This document shows, one piece after another, positions 11,701 through 19,414 of a DNA stretch of 64,000 nucleotides; within the stretch, counting starts at the first letter, position 1; each line of letters starts with the position of its first letter. The DNA is from Saprospiraceae bacterium (GTDB lineage: Bacteria > Bacteroidota > Bacteroidia > Chitinophagales > Saprospiraceae), in contig JANQHF010000004.1 of the NCBI GenBank assembly GCA_028282725.1, positions 84,076 to 148,075 of the forward strand, read 5' to 3'. The position numbers and the translations under genes were made by a program. Below the pieces are notes generated by a model, which saw only the letters and a list, made by a program, of their open reading frames with translations, was not told the origin of the DNA and did not search any database.

Positions 11701-11891
11701 GTTTGCTCTCAAGGATGTCGGGAATGCAGCCCAAGGTTAGTAATGGAATCAAACAGAGATTGGCAGATTTGCGGTCCGAATATGCTCAGCGGCAGAGTGA
11801 AAAGGACCACATTGTAAACGTCTTGTTTACGCAATACAATGAACTGTTTAAAGCATCAGAAATCGATGTACTGACAATTCCGGATGAATAG
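8751..11891 (+). CDS. Secreted BNR/VPS10-like beta-propeller protein
   Basis: A 1046-aa protein with a signal peptide (residues 1-22, ending VQAQS). From residue ~45 to ~730 it carries at least ten Asp-box turns of the SxDxGxxW type (KSTDAGKTWKHM, KSVDGGASWKKV, KSTDGGESWEKV, RSDDAGKTWNQT, VTQDAGASWQNV, RTDDFGKNWDLI), forming sortilin/VPS10-like propellers. A beta-sandwich follows (~775-870) with FNWDLR, then a helical tail (~890-1035). Database names for the family include glycosyl hydrolase and sialidase-like protein, but sialidase catalytic residues are not evident and the fold alone does not prove hydrolase activity. It has no T9SS C-terminal domain, so it is probably periplasmic. It appears monocistronic. 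Confidence 0.85.
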   Translation: MKMLLFLFCLVFFSPDSPVQAQSIPEDQPLDTLFKGLKFRNIGPFRGGRSVASCGVIQDNQTYYMGSTGGGIWKTTDAGITWINISDGQLNTGSVGAIAVSESDPNVIYAGMGEHAVRGVMTSHGDGIYKSTDAGKTWKHMGLADSRHIAEIRIHPGDPEVVWVAVQGALHGDSESRGVYKSVDGGASWKKVLYVDEKTGAADLTIDHSNPRILFASMWDHRRTPWQVRSGGAGSAIYKSTDGGESWEKVSGGLPDELGKTAVDISRANPMVIYANVESEGTKGGVYRSDDAGKTWNQTTKDRITVARAWYYIEIFADPQDENTVYVLNAPMLKSIDGGKSFRSIRNPHGDQHHMWINPDHPDNIILSNDGGACVTFNGGQSWSSQQNQPTIQFYRVITDNLFPYNVYGGQQDNSSIVTASRTTGGGIGWKDWFSGPGCECAFIAFDPDHPTLMYGGCYQGNIEVMDRETREGVDIMAYPTAGLGWTPGEMKYRFNWNAPIVASPQDPNVIYHCSNQVLVTRNQGMTWTELSPDLTRNEKSKQVVGGTPYTNEGAGGEVYNTISYLEASPHSDQVLWAGSDCGLVHVTQDAGASWQNVTPDGLEESLINAIDVSPHDAATAYIAVTRYKFNDFTPLIYRTDDFGKNWDLITEGIATEDFVRVVREDMKRPGLLYAGTETGLYISYNNGDLWERINLNLPVCPITDLTFRDNDLVIATSGRSFWILDDLAAVQSGWDVMGDALVLYTPKPSYRVTGGGSVRPGRALGQNPLSGMTIDYYIPEGHDDSLEVRMEILDEEGTNLRSYSSKPDKNFMSFPGGPSRPRVLPVQQGVNRFNWDLRRMPVEGVDKVFLLGGYSGARVPPGNYTIRMKVGDQTTETVAQLKADPRIPAEPHEYIDQYELMIETETMAKKCQKMVNQLRGVKSQLTVLNKLAKNHPGTDALVSIGDSIVNVMKTWEEKIIQPDQKTFQDVINFPNRLNAEITSLLSRMSGMQPKVSNGIKQRLADLRSEYAQRQSEKDHIVNVLFTQYNELFKASEIDVLTIPDE

Positions 11892-11897
11892 AGATGT

Positions 11898-12422
11898 TCA
11901 GAGACTATTCCGCACGTCGTCAGGCATTGTGCGGTTGGTCTCTTCGAGCAGGTTATTATAGAAAGAAATCCCCTCAAGGGTCAACAGATTACCGAACAAC
12001 GGTTTTTCATCTTTGATGAATACCTGGAAAACACATAGGTCGTCGAAATAGATATCTGCTTCTATGATGATATCTCCTTTGCCCATGTAGATCTTCCGGG
12101 CAAGAGGTTGACAAGTAGTAGGCAGTCCCTTTATCGGTTGATTAGACAAAAAACTAAGATCCTGGAAGACAAGTTGACTCCCATCCTGGTTCATGCTCAA
12201 TGGCAGTGTATTGAACATGTAATCAATATGATCGGCATCCCGCAATATCATCTGAAGTGTGAGTTGATCGATGCCTTCTTCAGAAAATCCTTCCGGTACT
12301 GTTATCCGGGCTCCTGCGGGTATCCCGGCCGTGTACGTGTTATCTGTCTCAAGGGGAGCAGGTTGCTTACAAGAAGCAGTAATCAGCAATAATAGCAGGA
12401 TGATTACGACATAATCTTTCAT
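11898..12422 (-). CDS. Lipoprotein of unknown function
   Basis: A 174-aa protein. The start at 12422 (MKDYVVIILLLLLITASCKQ) is chosen because it produces a short hydrophobic signal with a lipobox-like TASC; the frame stays open upstream but that stretch overlaps the preceding gene and is not signal-like. The mature part is beta-rich with no recognisable domain and has GKGDIIIEADIYFDDLCVF and a C-terminal LTLEGISFYNNLLEE. It lies 43 bp downstream of the LVIVD protein on the same strand and may be cotranscribed. Function unknown. Confidence 0.7.
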   Translation of the reverse strand: MKDYVVIILLLLLITASCKQPAPLETDNTYTAGIPAGARITVPEGFSEEGIDQLTLQMILRDADHIDYMFNTLPLSMNQDGSQLVFQDLSFLSNQPIKGLPTTCQPLARKIYMGKGDIIIEADIYFDDLCVFQVFIKDEKPLFGNLLTLEGISFYNNLLEETNRTMPDDVRNSL

Positions 12423-12465
12423 GAGGACGCTAAGGTATGACTCTTTCTGAATTCTTTTGTGAGGA

Positions 12466-14835
12466 TCAGAGTTTGATCCATTTGCTGCTTGACCTGACCC
12501 CTGATGAGAATAGGAACTCCAATGTATAGATACCTTCCGGAAGGAAGCCGAGTTCCAGCTCAGGTTCAGGATCTCTTTGATCAAAAATGACCTTTCCACT
12601 CAAATCGAAGATGATCATCCTGACCAGCTTTTCATTTGTTCTGGGTTCGACATATAAGATCCCGTTTGAGGGATTGGGTGAAATAGCTACCTCTATCTCT
12701 TCCTGGTTATCCGGGTATACCGGTAAGGGACCTTCGTATACCCTGAATTTATCGATACCTCCTTCTACGAGGTGACCTGAATCCGGGTGATCATTAACTT
12801 CGATCCGGAGACGCACTATTCTTTCGCGACGATAAATGGAATCAACGAAGATCTGAATCGGGTCATACCAGCGTCCTCCTACCTGACGATTGTCAATGAC
12901 AATATATGTCAAATATTCGCCCCGGTCACTCTCGAGGAATATCTTCATCGTATCGTTGGGCAGGGAGGCTCCTCCGTCATTAAAAAACCAGGGAGTAATT
13001 TCAATGATCGCATTCTGGAATTCGGAAACGTCGATATCCGGAGAAGTCAGAATTGCCGTCCCGTCATCAACGTCATCGGCACCAACCGACCCGCTGTTGT
13101 TTCCGGTGACGAAACAGTACTCATTCAAGTCATCCGGGACGTCCTGACTGGGATTGGAATCAGATGAATTGTAAAAAGTGCCTACCGGGATCGCCCTTGT
13201 CCAGTTGCCCCTGACGGCATCACCTGATGAGGTCCAGCCAAGATCAACAAAGAAATCATCTTCATATCCTTTTTCAAGGACAATGGGCTCTTGTAATCGT
13301 TCAAAGATATCCCTCGTAATCTTTTTCCCTTTATAGCCCCACGCTCCAACATACACATCGTATGTATTGATGGCGATATTCGATCTGTACAATCCCGTTT
13401 CATCCGTATATGCTTCTGCCTGGCGGTCCGCACTTTGTATTAAGACGCCTGCATTGGGAATGGATTTGCCTGCTTCATCGACAATGTATCCGGCTATATT
13501 GATTATTGAACTTTTCCGAACGAGGCGAATATCTTCTTCGACGACCATTCCCGCCGTGAGTTCGATCGTCAATGTATCGCTGAAATAGTCAGGATGTTCT
13601 ACGATCACCTGGTAGGTGCCGCTTTGCGAAACTCCTGTTTTATAATCGCCCAATGCATTGCTGGAATTCGCGTTGTCCACTTCATCACCTATTTTGATGA
13701 TCGCTGCATTTACCGGGAATCCGGATTGAGCGTCAACGATGTTGCCTTCCAAATACGCTGCCCGTTTGTATTCAGGTTGCAGGACAAACAGTCCGCCGGA
13801 AAGATCTGAGACCAGGACAAGGCCGGACGGGAGATAGGGGTAGGCACCCCATGCTCCTTCAAACCCCTGACGTTCCAATAGATACGTATCATATTCACCC
13901 ACCTTCACCAGGTTATCGGGTCTGTGTGCATCAACGATGATGACTCCCTCGACATACCAGGAAGTCACAAGAAATCCGTTATAATAATGAGTATTATGCG
14001 GTATGATATCCATGCCCTTCATTGGCCGGAATTGATCGATGCGCTGAGGATTTTCGATATTCCGTATATCATAGGCCTCAAGGGAAGCATCGGGTCGTTC
14101 ATCGGTCGTAAAGACGTAATTACCGTCATCTGACGGCCAGGCATTGTGTGTAAAGGAAGAACCCGTCCGTACCCTTGAAATCAATCGGGGACTGGACAAG
14201 TTGGAGATATCGTAGATTCCGAGATTTCCTTCGTTGATCTCAGAGGCAAATAGAGTGTCGCCTCTGGTAATCACATCATGAGCGTATCTTTCATTCAAAG
14301 TGCCCACATGAATGGGTTGCAAGGGGTCAGTTGCTATGTCCAAAACCAGGACTCCACCGACACCTATGTTGCATCCCGCAAGGAATGCGAGACCCTTGTC
14401 AGTATCAATCCACAAATTATGACAGGTCTCAAGGGGCGATCGTACCTCCTCCACAACAATCGTATCCTGGAATCTGACCGATGAAATACTCTGGGGCGCA
14501 TTGCGCATGTCGATTATCGTCAAACCATCCTGACCTACCTGTGTAACCTCGTAGACAAACTGGTCAAAAGTCTTGAAGTCTCTCCAGATGGATCTGGCAC
14601 CGCTTACGATATCGACCAATTCCGGTTGCCCGGGGTTAACCAAACTATAGATTCGACAGTCTCTTTCCGTACCGATGACGGCATATTCCGTACCATTGGG
14701 TGCTACGTATCCCCAGATATCATTGGTCCTGTAGGGTTGTCGTACCTGAGTGACAAACCCAATATTAAAATCCTTTTGTGCCTGGAGCAGAGAGGTGATT
14801 AGAAAAATACAAAGAACCGAGCAGATGAATTTCAT
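12466..14835 (-). CDS. LVIVD-repeat (choice-of-anchor B) secreted protein with type A sorting domain
   Basis: A 789-aa protein starting at 14835 (MKFICSVLCIFLITSLLQAQ), which gives a clean signal peptide; the upstream in-frame extension has no signal character. Residues ~20-340 carry LVIVD-type repeats (GLTIIDMRNAPQSI, LGIYDISNLSSPRLISRV, LEAYDIRNIENPQRID, VIIVDAHRPDNLVKV), which build a propeller. Two carboxypeptidase-regulatory-like domains follow (~345-500), one containing GNIVDAQSGFPVNAAI and one GYIVDEAGKSIPNAGV. A jelly-roll-like region comes next, and the last ~75 residues (SPNPSNGILYVEP ... GIYTLEF) are a T9SS type A sorting domain. Export through the T9SS is therefore expected; ligand or substrate unknown. 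Confidence 0.88.
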   Translation of the reverse strand: MKFICSVLCIFLITSLLQAQKDFNIGFVTQVRQPYRTNDIWGYVAPNGTEYAVIGTERDCRIYSLVNPGQPELVDIVSGARSIWRDFKTFDQFVYEVTQVGQDGLTIIDMRNAPQSISSVRFQDTIVVEEVRSPLETCHNLWIDTDKGLAFLAGCNIGVGGVLVLDIATDPLQPIHVGTLNERYAHDVITRGDTLFASEINEGNLGIYDISNLSSPRLISRVRTGSSFTHNAWPSDDGNYVFTTDERPDASLEAYDIRNIENPQRIDQFRPMKGMDIIPHNTHYYNGFLVTSWYVEGVIIVDAHRPDNLVKVGEYDTYLLERQGFEGAWGAYPYLPSGLVLVSDLSGGLFVLQPEYKRAAYLEGNIVDAQSGFPVNAAIIKIGDEVDNANSSNALGDYKTGVSQSGTYQVIVEHPDYFSDTLTIELTAGMVVEEDIRLVRKSSIINIAGYIVDEAGKSIPNAGVLIQSADRQAEAYTDETGLYRSNIAINTYDVYVGAWGYKGKKITRDIFERLQEPIVLEKGYEDDFFVDLGWTSSGDAVRGNWTRAIPVGTFYNSSDSNPSQDVPDDLNEYCFVTGNNSGSVGADDVDDGTAILTSPDIDVSEFQNAIIEITPWFFNDGGASLPNDTMKIFLESDRGEYLTYIVIDNRQVGGRWYDPIQIFVDSIYRRERIVRLRIEVNDHPDSGHLVEGGIDKFRVYEGPLPVYPDNQEEIEVAISPNPSNGILYVEPRTNEKLVRMIIFDLSGKVIFDQRDPEPELELGFLPEGIYTLEFLFSSGVRSSSKWIKL

Positions 14836-14943
14836 TCGATGATCATCAGTAATCAATGTAAGCTTAAAGAAATAAACGCATATCTTATTGCATTTGATGC
14901 CATTATTTCCTCTCTTTGTCTCTCTCATATCAAAAATGGTTTT

Positions 14944-15282
14944 ATGAAAATTTGGCACAATCCCAGGTGTAGAAAGAGCCGCGAAACGCTTCAAATCCTG
15001 GAGGATAAAGGGCAATCTCCGGATATTTTTCTGTATTTGAAGGAAGATATTTCCAAAGGTGATCTGAAGAGAGCCTTGAAAAAGCTGGGGGTTCCGGCAT
15101 CGGCATTGGTACGAAAGGGGGAATCCATTTTCAAAGAAAAATTCAAAGGCCAGGATTTATCTGAGGACCTGTGGATCGAAGCAATGATCCAATATCCTCA
15201 ATTGATCGAACGACCCATTGTCATCAGGGATGAACGGGCAGTGCTGGGGCGACCTCCTGAAAATGTCCTTGAAATCATCTGA
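14944..15282 (+). CDS. arsC: ArsC/Spx-family thioredoxin-fold reductase (arsenate reductase-like)
   Basis: A 112-aa protein. The start at 14944 gives MKIWHNPRCRKSRETLQILE, the standard N-terminus of the family with the catalytic Cys (C9) following HNPR; an earlier in-frame ATG at 14839 adds 35 residues with no homology. Further family features are the DIFLYLKEDISKGDL segment, RKGESIFKEKF and IERPIVIRDERAVLGRPPENV, where the conserved Arg residues bind the oxyanion. Family members use glutaredoxin/glutathione to reduce arsenate, but many Bacteroidota homologues are only presumed to do so. No arsB, acr3 or arsR gene is adjacent, so arsenic detoxification here is uncertain. Confidence 0.85.
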   Translation: MKIWHNPRCRKSRETLQILEDKGQSPDIFLYLKEDISKGDLKRALKKLGVPASALVRKGESIFKEKFKGQDLSEDLWIEAMIQYPQLIERPIVIRDERAVLGRPPENVLEII

Positions 15283-15288
15283 TAAGGC

Positions 15289-16461
15289 CTAGTACACCCG
15301 GCCAATTTTTGGATGATCGACAATTGTCTTCTTCAACTTCATGAAGTCAACCTCACCCTGGTGACGCCACACGATCCTTCCTCCGGGTTCGACTAATGCC
15401 GTATAGGGCAGGGCTCCATTCCACTCTGAATCCACAGACTCAATCAAGGCATATTTATCATCATTCGTTACAATGTAATTGGTTAATGCGGATTGGGCTT
15501 TTCGAAGAAAGGCAAGCGCCTTATCCTTATTCGACAGCTTATCGGCAGAAACGGAGACGAATTCGAAATCACGGGCTCCGAACATTCTTTGAATGACTAC
15601 GAACTCAGGGTATTCCAGCCGGCAGGGTCCACACCACGTGGCCCATACATTAATAAGCCTTAATTTATCACCATCATTGGCCATGAGGTTTTTGAGTTCC
15701 TTGAGATCGATTTCGTCCAGTCGTACCTCCTTTTCAGCCCATTCACGATCTATTTTATCACGAAGTTTGGTCTTCCATCCCCACTTAGTAGAGCATCCAA
15801 ATGTCTTGGTTACTGGTTGATCAACCGTTTTTCCGGCGAGCGTTTGGTCAATGGCGCTTCTCAAATCCTCAGCATTTCCGGTACCCGGCTTTTCCTTGCC
15901 ATCAAGCCGTCCAACATAGGTCAGCTTTCTCGAACGATCAAAGACAAAACAATGCGGGGTCGCGACAGGTCCATAAGCAAGGGATGCGGTCTGCGTATCT
16001 CCATCGTAGAGATAGGGAAAATTGAAATCGTGCAAGTCTGCACGTAATACCATATCCTCGAAGGTATCACCAAGGTCGGAGTAACCCAGTTCTTCGTACA
16101 ACAATCCAAGCGGGCTATTGGGAGAGATACCTATGACTTGTACACTGCGATCCTTGTAATCCTGTACGATGGATTTGATCCGATCTTCATATGCCTGCGC
16201 AGTGGGACAATGGTTGCATGTGAATATGATGACCAGCACATCATATTCACTAAAATCTTTCAGACTATAATACCGTCTATCCACTCCGGGCAAATTGAAA
16301 TCAGGAGCTTTGGCACCGATTTCAAGGGTCTTGATTTCCTGTTCGATTACTTCTTGCGGTGAAGAGACAAAGTTGAAATCATTCGCGAGACCCGACGGTG
16401 CTTGAATGTCGCACTGGCAGAAAGCGATCAACAATAAAAATAAAAAGACAGTCTTTTTCAT
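15289..16461 (-). CDS. Double thioredoxin-fold redox protein (peroxiredoxin-like + TlpA-like)
   Basis: About 390 aa, starting at 16461 (MKKTVFLFLLLIAFCQC; an ATG 9 bp upstream is also possible). The signal contains Cys at its end, so it may be a lipoprotein. The first domain (~45-205) is AhpC/TSA-like: IGAKAPDFNLPGVD, then FTCNHCPTAQ with a CxxC pair, then GPVATPHCFVFD. The second domain (~235-390) is TlpA-like with NVWATWCGPCRLEYPEF, a canonical WCxxC active site, and a cis-Pro region (GALPYTALVEPGG). Two fused thiol-redox modules in the envelope suggest disulfide reduction or cytochrome/copper-site maturation. It is the last gene of the SCO-cytochrome c run, which supports that reading. Confidence 0.85.
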   Translation of the reverse strand: MKKTVFLFLLLIAFCQCDIQAPSGLANDFNFVSSPQEVIEQEIKTLEIGAKAPDFNLPGVDRRYYSLKDFSEYDVLVIIFTCNHCPTAQAYEDRIKSIVQDYKDRSVQVIGISPNSPLGLLYEELGYSDLGDTFEDMVLRADLHDFNFPYLYDGDTQTASLAYGPVATPHCFVFDRSRKLTYVGRLDGKEKPGTGNAEDLRSAIDQTLAGKTVDQPVTKTFGCSTKWGWKTKLRDKIDREWAEKEVRLDEIDLKELKNLMANDGDKLRLINVWATWCGPCRLEYPEFVVIQRMFGARDFEFVSVSADKLSNKDKALAFLRKAQSALTNYIVTNDDKYALIESVDSEWNGALPYTALVEPGGRIVWRHQGEVDFMKLKKTIVDHPKIGRVY

Positions 16462-16506
16462 GCCGGACAATTATATCCATTAAAGATAGTCGATAGAATG
16501 ATAGAA

Positions 16507-16887
16507 TTACAATGGGCAATCGGACAGGTAGGTTTTCATTTCCCTGGGTGATACCATGTCCTTTGAACCCCACTTTGATACGACGTAATTCACAACATTC
16601 GATAACTCAGCTTCAGAAAGTGACCGGTTGGCCGGCATTTCTACGGTTGCCAATTCATCGCTTCTTTTTCCCCGTAGAATTAGGCACGCCAGATCTTTCA
16701 GATTGTCTTCAAGGTAAGTGGAGCCAGGGATGGAAGGATATAACTCGCCCATACCTTTACCATCTTCCATATGACAATTCTGGCAATGTATCTGATAAAT
16801 CCGTTGACCCTGGACATATCGCTCTTGCTGACATGAAATCGTGAAGACAAGAAGCCCAAGAAGAGCACCACAAAGAGCCTTACTCAT
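16507..16887 (-). CDS. Lipid-anchored class I cytochrome c
   Basis: A 126-aa protein with a lipoprotein signal (VFTISCQQ, Cys19) and a single haem c motif CQNCH (Cys35, Cys38, His39) followed by MEDGKGMGELYPSI, the usual sequence after a class I haem site. Met84 in VEMPANRSLS is a good candidate for the axial ligand, before the C-terminal helix LSEAELSNVVNYVV. It is expected in the periplasm, attached to a membrane, as an electron carrier toward a terminal oxidase or another haem protein. Its start overlaps the SCO stop by 8 bp, so the two are translationally coupled. Confidence 0.88.
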   Translation of the reverse strand: MSKALCGALLGLLVFTISCQQERYVQGQRIYQIHCQNCHMEDGKGMGELYPSIPGSTYLEDNLKDLACLILRGKRSDELATVEMPANRSLSEAELSNVVNYVVSKWGSKDMVSPREMKTYLSDCPL

Positions 16888-17494
16888 ACGAATTTCTCAA
16901 CTTGTCGATGTTTTTTATGAACTCTGTTACTGATTCCGGATCTGTGCCATCACAAAAAGCCCGAATTTTTGCTGCTTTATCCAGGAGGATAATCTTTCCG
17001 CTGTGATCAAATCCACCGGGAACATCCGGTGCTTCCAGGGCAGCAATAAAGTAGTCCTCATTGGCAATCTCCATAATCTCCTCTTTGGGACCTCTCAGGA
17101 AATGCCAGATGTCATGATCAATTTCCAGGTTGTCGGCATATCTCTTTAAGATGGAAATGCTATCTCTTTTCGGATCTATCGTATGTGAGATCAACCGGAC
17201 ATCTCCTTCCTCTTCCACATGATCATAAATGCGAAGCATCTGCTTGGTGACCTTTGGGCAAATGGAAGGGCAAGAGGTGAAAAAGAAATCTACAACGTGA
17301 ATTTGATCTTCATAAGTTGCATTTGTAACTTCTTCTCCCAACTGATTTATAAACGAAAAAGGCCGGATAAAGTGAATTATTGAATCCCCGTCCAGCCCCA
17401 CGCGGTCACCAATAATAGGTAGCTCATTTGATACCTCAGGCTGACAGGATATTATCCCCAATGTTATCGTCAATATGTAAAATATTCTTGGCAT
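16880..17494 (-). CDS. SCO1/SenC-family copper chaperone
   Basis: A 204-aa protein with a short signal and probable lipid anchor (IISCQPE, Cys17). The thioredoxin fold carries the SCO copper motif TSCPSICPK (Cys75, Cys79) and the distal His164 in GGFDHSGKIILLD, so all three copper ligands are present. SCO proteins deliver copper to, or reduce, the CuA site of cytochrome c oxidase subunit II. Here SCO sits between a small lipoprotein and a cytochrome c, with no oxidase subunits in the window, so the oxidase is probably encoded elsewhere. Confidence 0.9.
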   Translation of the reverse strand: MPRIFYILTITLGIISCQPEVSNELPIIGDRVGLDGDSIIHFIRPFSFINQLGEEVTNATYEDQIHVVDFFFTSCPSICPKVTKQMLRIYDHVEEEGDVRLISHTIDPKRDSISILKRYADNLEIDHDIWHFLRGPKEEIMEIANEDYFIAALEAPDVPGGFDHSGKIILLDKAAKIRAFCDGTDPESVTEFIKNIDKLRNSYE

Positions 17495-17496
17495 CT

Positions 17497-17889
17497 CTAT
17501 TGATTTAGGAAAGCCTCGGCATCAGAGATCGCACTGAGCATTTGATCCCTCACCCCTGCGATCAATACTTTTTCATTGGCCAGGTATTGCTGATAACCAG
17601 GATCACTGGCTTTAGGCTTTTTATAATCTGCCATCCAGTCCATCATTGCATCATCGGCATTCTCAAGAGCGGATATCAAATGCTCCACTTCACTTTGGTC
17701 ATCATGCTTGAGTAAGGCCTTCCTGAGTTTATATATATCTCTCATCTTAGGCATAACGTCGTCATGAATTACCATTACTTCTTCGTGCAATTGTTGAATT
17801 TCCTTACCTTCTGGGCTACTATCTTTACAAGAACTGCATAGAAACAGGACAGAAGCCACTACGAACAATAGATGTTGATTGAATACCAT
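17497..17889 (-). CDS. Small helical lipoprotein, first gene of the SCO operon
   Basis: A 130-aa protein with a lipobox (FLCSSCKDSS) and an entirely helical mature part rich in Glu, Asp, Met and His (HEEVMVIHDDVMPKMRDIYKLRKAL, in two parts). Similar small lipoproteins in Bacteroidota are sometimes auto-named viral A-type inclusion proteins, a label without functional meaning. The His/Met-rich helix (EEVMVIHDDVMPKM) and the position 2 bp upstream of SCO suggest a role around copper, but this is inference. No promoter could be placed in the 91-bp gap to the divergent cryptochrome gene. Confidence 0.7.
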   Translation of the reverse strand: MVFNQHLLFVVASVLFLCSSCKDSSPEGKEIQQLHEEVMVIHDDVMPKMRDIYKLRKALLKHDDQSEVEHLISALENADDAMMDWMADYKKPKASDPGYQQYLANEKVLIAGVRDQMLSAISDAEAFLNQ

Positions 17890-17980
17890 TTGTAATACGA
17901 TCTTTTTTGTACCGGCAAATTTAAGTCACTCATTGAGTTAAACACTTTTAAACCGAAGCTGTTCGGTCTTTAGAAATAAT

Positions 17981-19414
17981 ATGAATAATAGAAGAGTCAT
18001 ATTATGGTTTCGGAATGACTTGCGTCTGCATGACAATGAAGCGCTCAGAGATGCTATTATGTCTGCCGATGAAATTTACCCTATTTATGTTTTTGATCCA
18101 AGAGTATTCTCCGGAAAATTAAGTTTCGGCTTTCGAAAAACGGGGGTGTTCCGTACTCAGTTCATTTTGGAGAGTGTTCAAAACCTGCGTGATCAATTGA
18201 ACAAAATGGGTACAGAGTTGATCGTGCGAATGGGTTATCCCGAAGACGAAATATTTAAACTGGCCAAAAACCTGAAAACCAGTTGGATATTTTGCAATCG
18301 CGAACGCACCCAGGAAGAAGTCCACGTACAGGATCTTCTGGAAAGAAACCTTTGGTCCATTGGCCAGGAAGTGCGTTATTCAAGGGGTAAAATGCTCTAC
18401 TATACGGCAGATCTTCCATTTCCAGTCACACACACCCCGGACATTTTTACTCATTTCAGAAAGGAAGTTGAAAAGATTATTCCGATTCGCCCCCCGTTTG
18501 ATTCACCTGAGACGATTCCCGGTTTTAATGAAGCCGTTACCATCGGAGAATTGCCGGAATTACAAGATTTTGGATATGATGAAAACGAGATCGGACTGGC
18601 AAAGAATGTGCCGTTCAAAGGAGGGGAGGATGAAGGCTTAAAACGTTTGAATTACTACCTGTTTGAGACCGATCATGTCGCTCATTATAAGGAGACCCGC
18701 AATGAGTTGCTGGGTTCTGACTATTCTTCCAAATTCTCAGCTTATCTGGCCCAGGGCTGCCTGTCTCCGAAGAAGATCTATAAGGAATTGACGAAGTATG
18801 AAGAGACGAGGTTGAAGAATGACAGTACTTACCATTTGTATTTCGAATTGCTTTGGAGGGATTTTTTCAGATTGATGGCAAAGAAGCACGGCAATGCTAT
18901 TTTCAAAAAAGGAGGAATCAAGAGAGAGGTAAAAAAAGAGCTGAAGGATGACATTTCGATATTTCGTATTTGGTCCGAGGGCAGGACAGGTCTTCCTTTA
19001 GTCGATGCGGCCATTCTTGAATTGAACACCACCGGATATACTTCCAACAGGGCACGTCAGATCCTGGCCAGTTTTCTTGTCAATGACCTCAACGTGAATT
19101 GGCAAATGGGGGCTGAGTATTTCGAGTCTTTGCTCGTAGACTATGATCCATGCAGTAACTGGGGCAATTGGAATTATATTGCCGGGGTTGGATCTGATCC
19201 CCGCGACAACCGATACTTCAATATCGTCACACAGGCAAAGAGGTATGATCCCAAAGGTGAGTTTGTCAAGACATGGCTTCCTCAATTGGTGTTCATACCT
19301 TCGGAACGCGTACATCAACCGTACTTGTTAAATGAAGAAGAGCAGAATGATTTCAACTGTGTGCTGCAAAAGGACTATCCCGCTATTTGCGTAAACAGTG
19401 AGGTGTATCAATAG
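17981..19414 (+). CDS. DASH-family cryptochrome
   Basis: A 477-aa protein with an N-terminal photolyase alpha/beta domain (RRVILWFRNDLRLHDNEALR) and a C-terminal FAD-binding helical domain. DASH-specific signatures are LLWRDFFRLMAKKHGNAIFK, GRTGLPLVDAAILELNTTGY and the near-invariant NWGNWNYIAGVGSDPRDNR. Cry-DASH proteins bind FAD and usually methenyltetrahydrofolate; they repair CPD lesions in single-stranded DNA and may have photoreceptor roles. Length is normal for the family. The 3' end overlaps the convergent DUF389 gene by 7 bp. Confidence 0.93.
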   Translation: MNNRRVILWFRNDLRLHDNEALRDAIMSADEIYPIYVFDPRVFSGKLSFGFRKTGVFRTQFILESVQNLRDQLNKMGTELIVRMGYPEDEIFKLAKNLKTSWIFCNRERTQEEVHVQDLLERNLWSIGQEVRYSRGKMLYYTADLPFPVTHTPDIFTHFRKEVEKIIPIRPPFDSPETIPGFNEAVTIGELPELQDFGYDENEIGLAKNVPFKGGEDEGLKRLNYYLFETDHVAHYKETRNELLGSDYSSKFSAYLAQGCLSPKKIYKELTKYEETRLKNDSTYHLYFELLWRDFFRLMAKKHGNAIFKKGGIKREVKKELKDDISIFRIWSEGRTGLPLVDAAILELNTTGYTSNRARQILASFLVNDLNVNWQMGAEYFESLLVDYDPCSNWGNWNYIAGVGSDPRDNRYFNIVTQAKRYDPKGEFVKTWLPQLVFIPSERVHQPYLLNEEEQNDFNCVLQKDYPAICVNSEVYQ

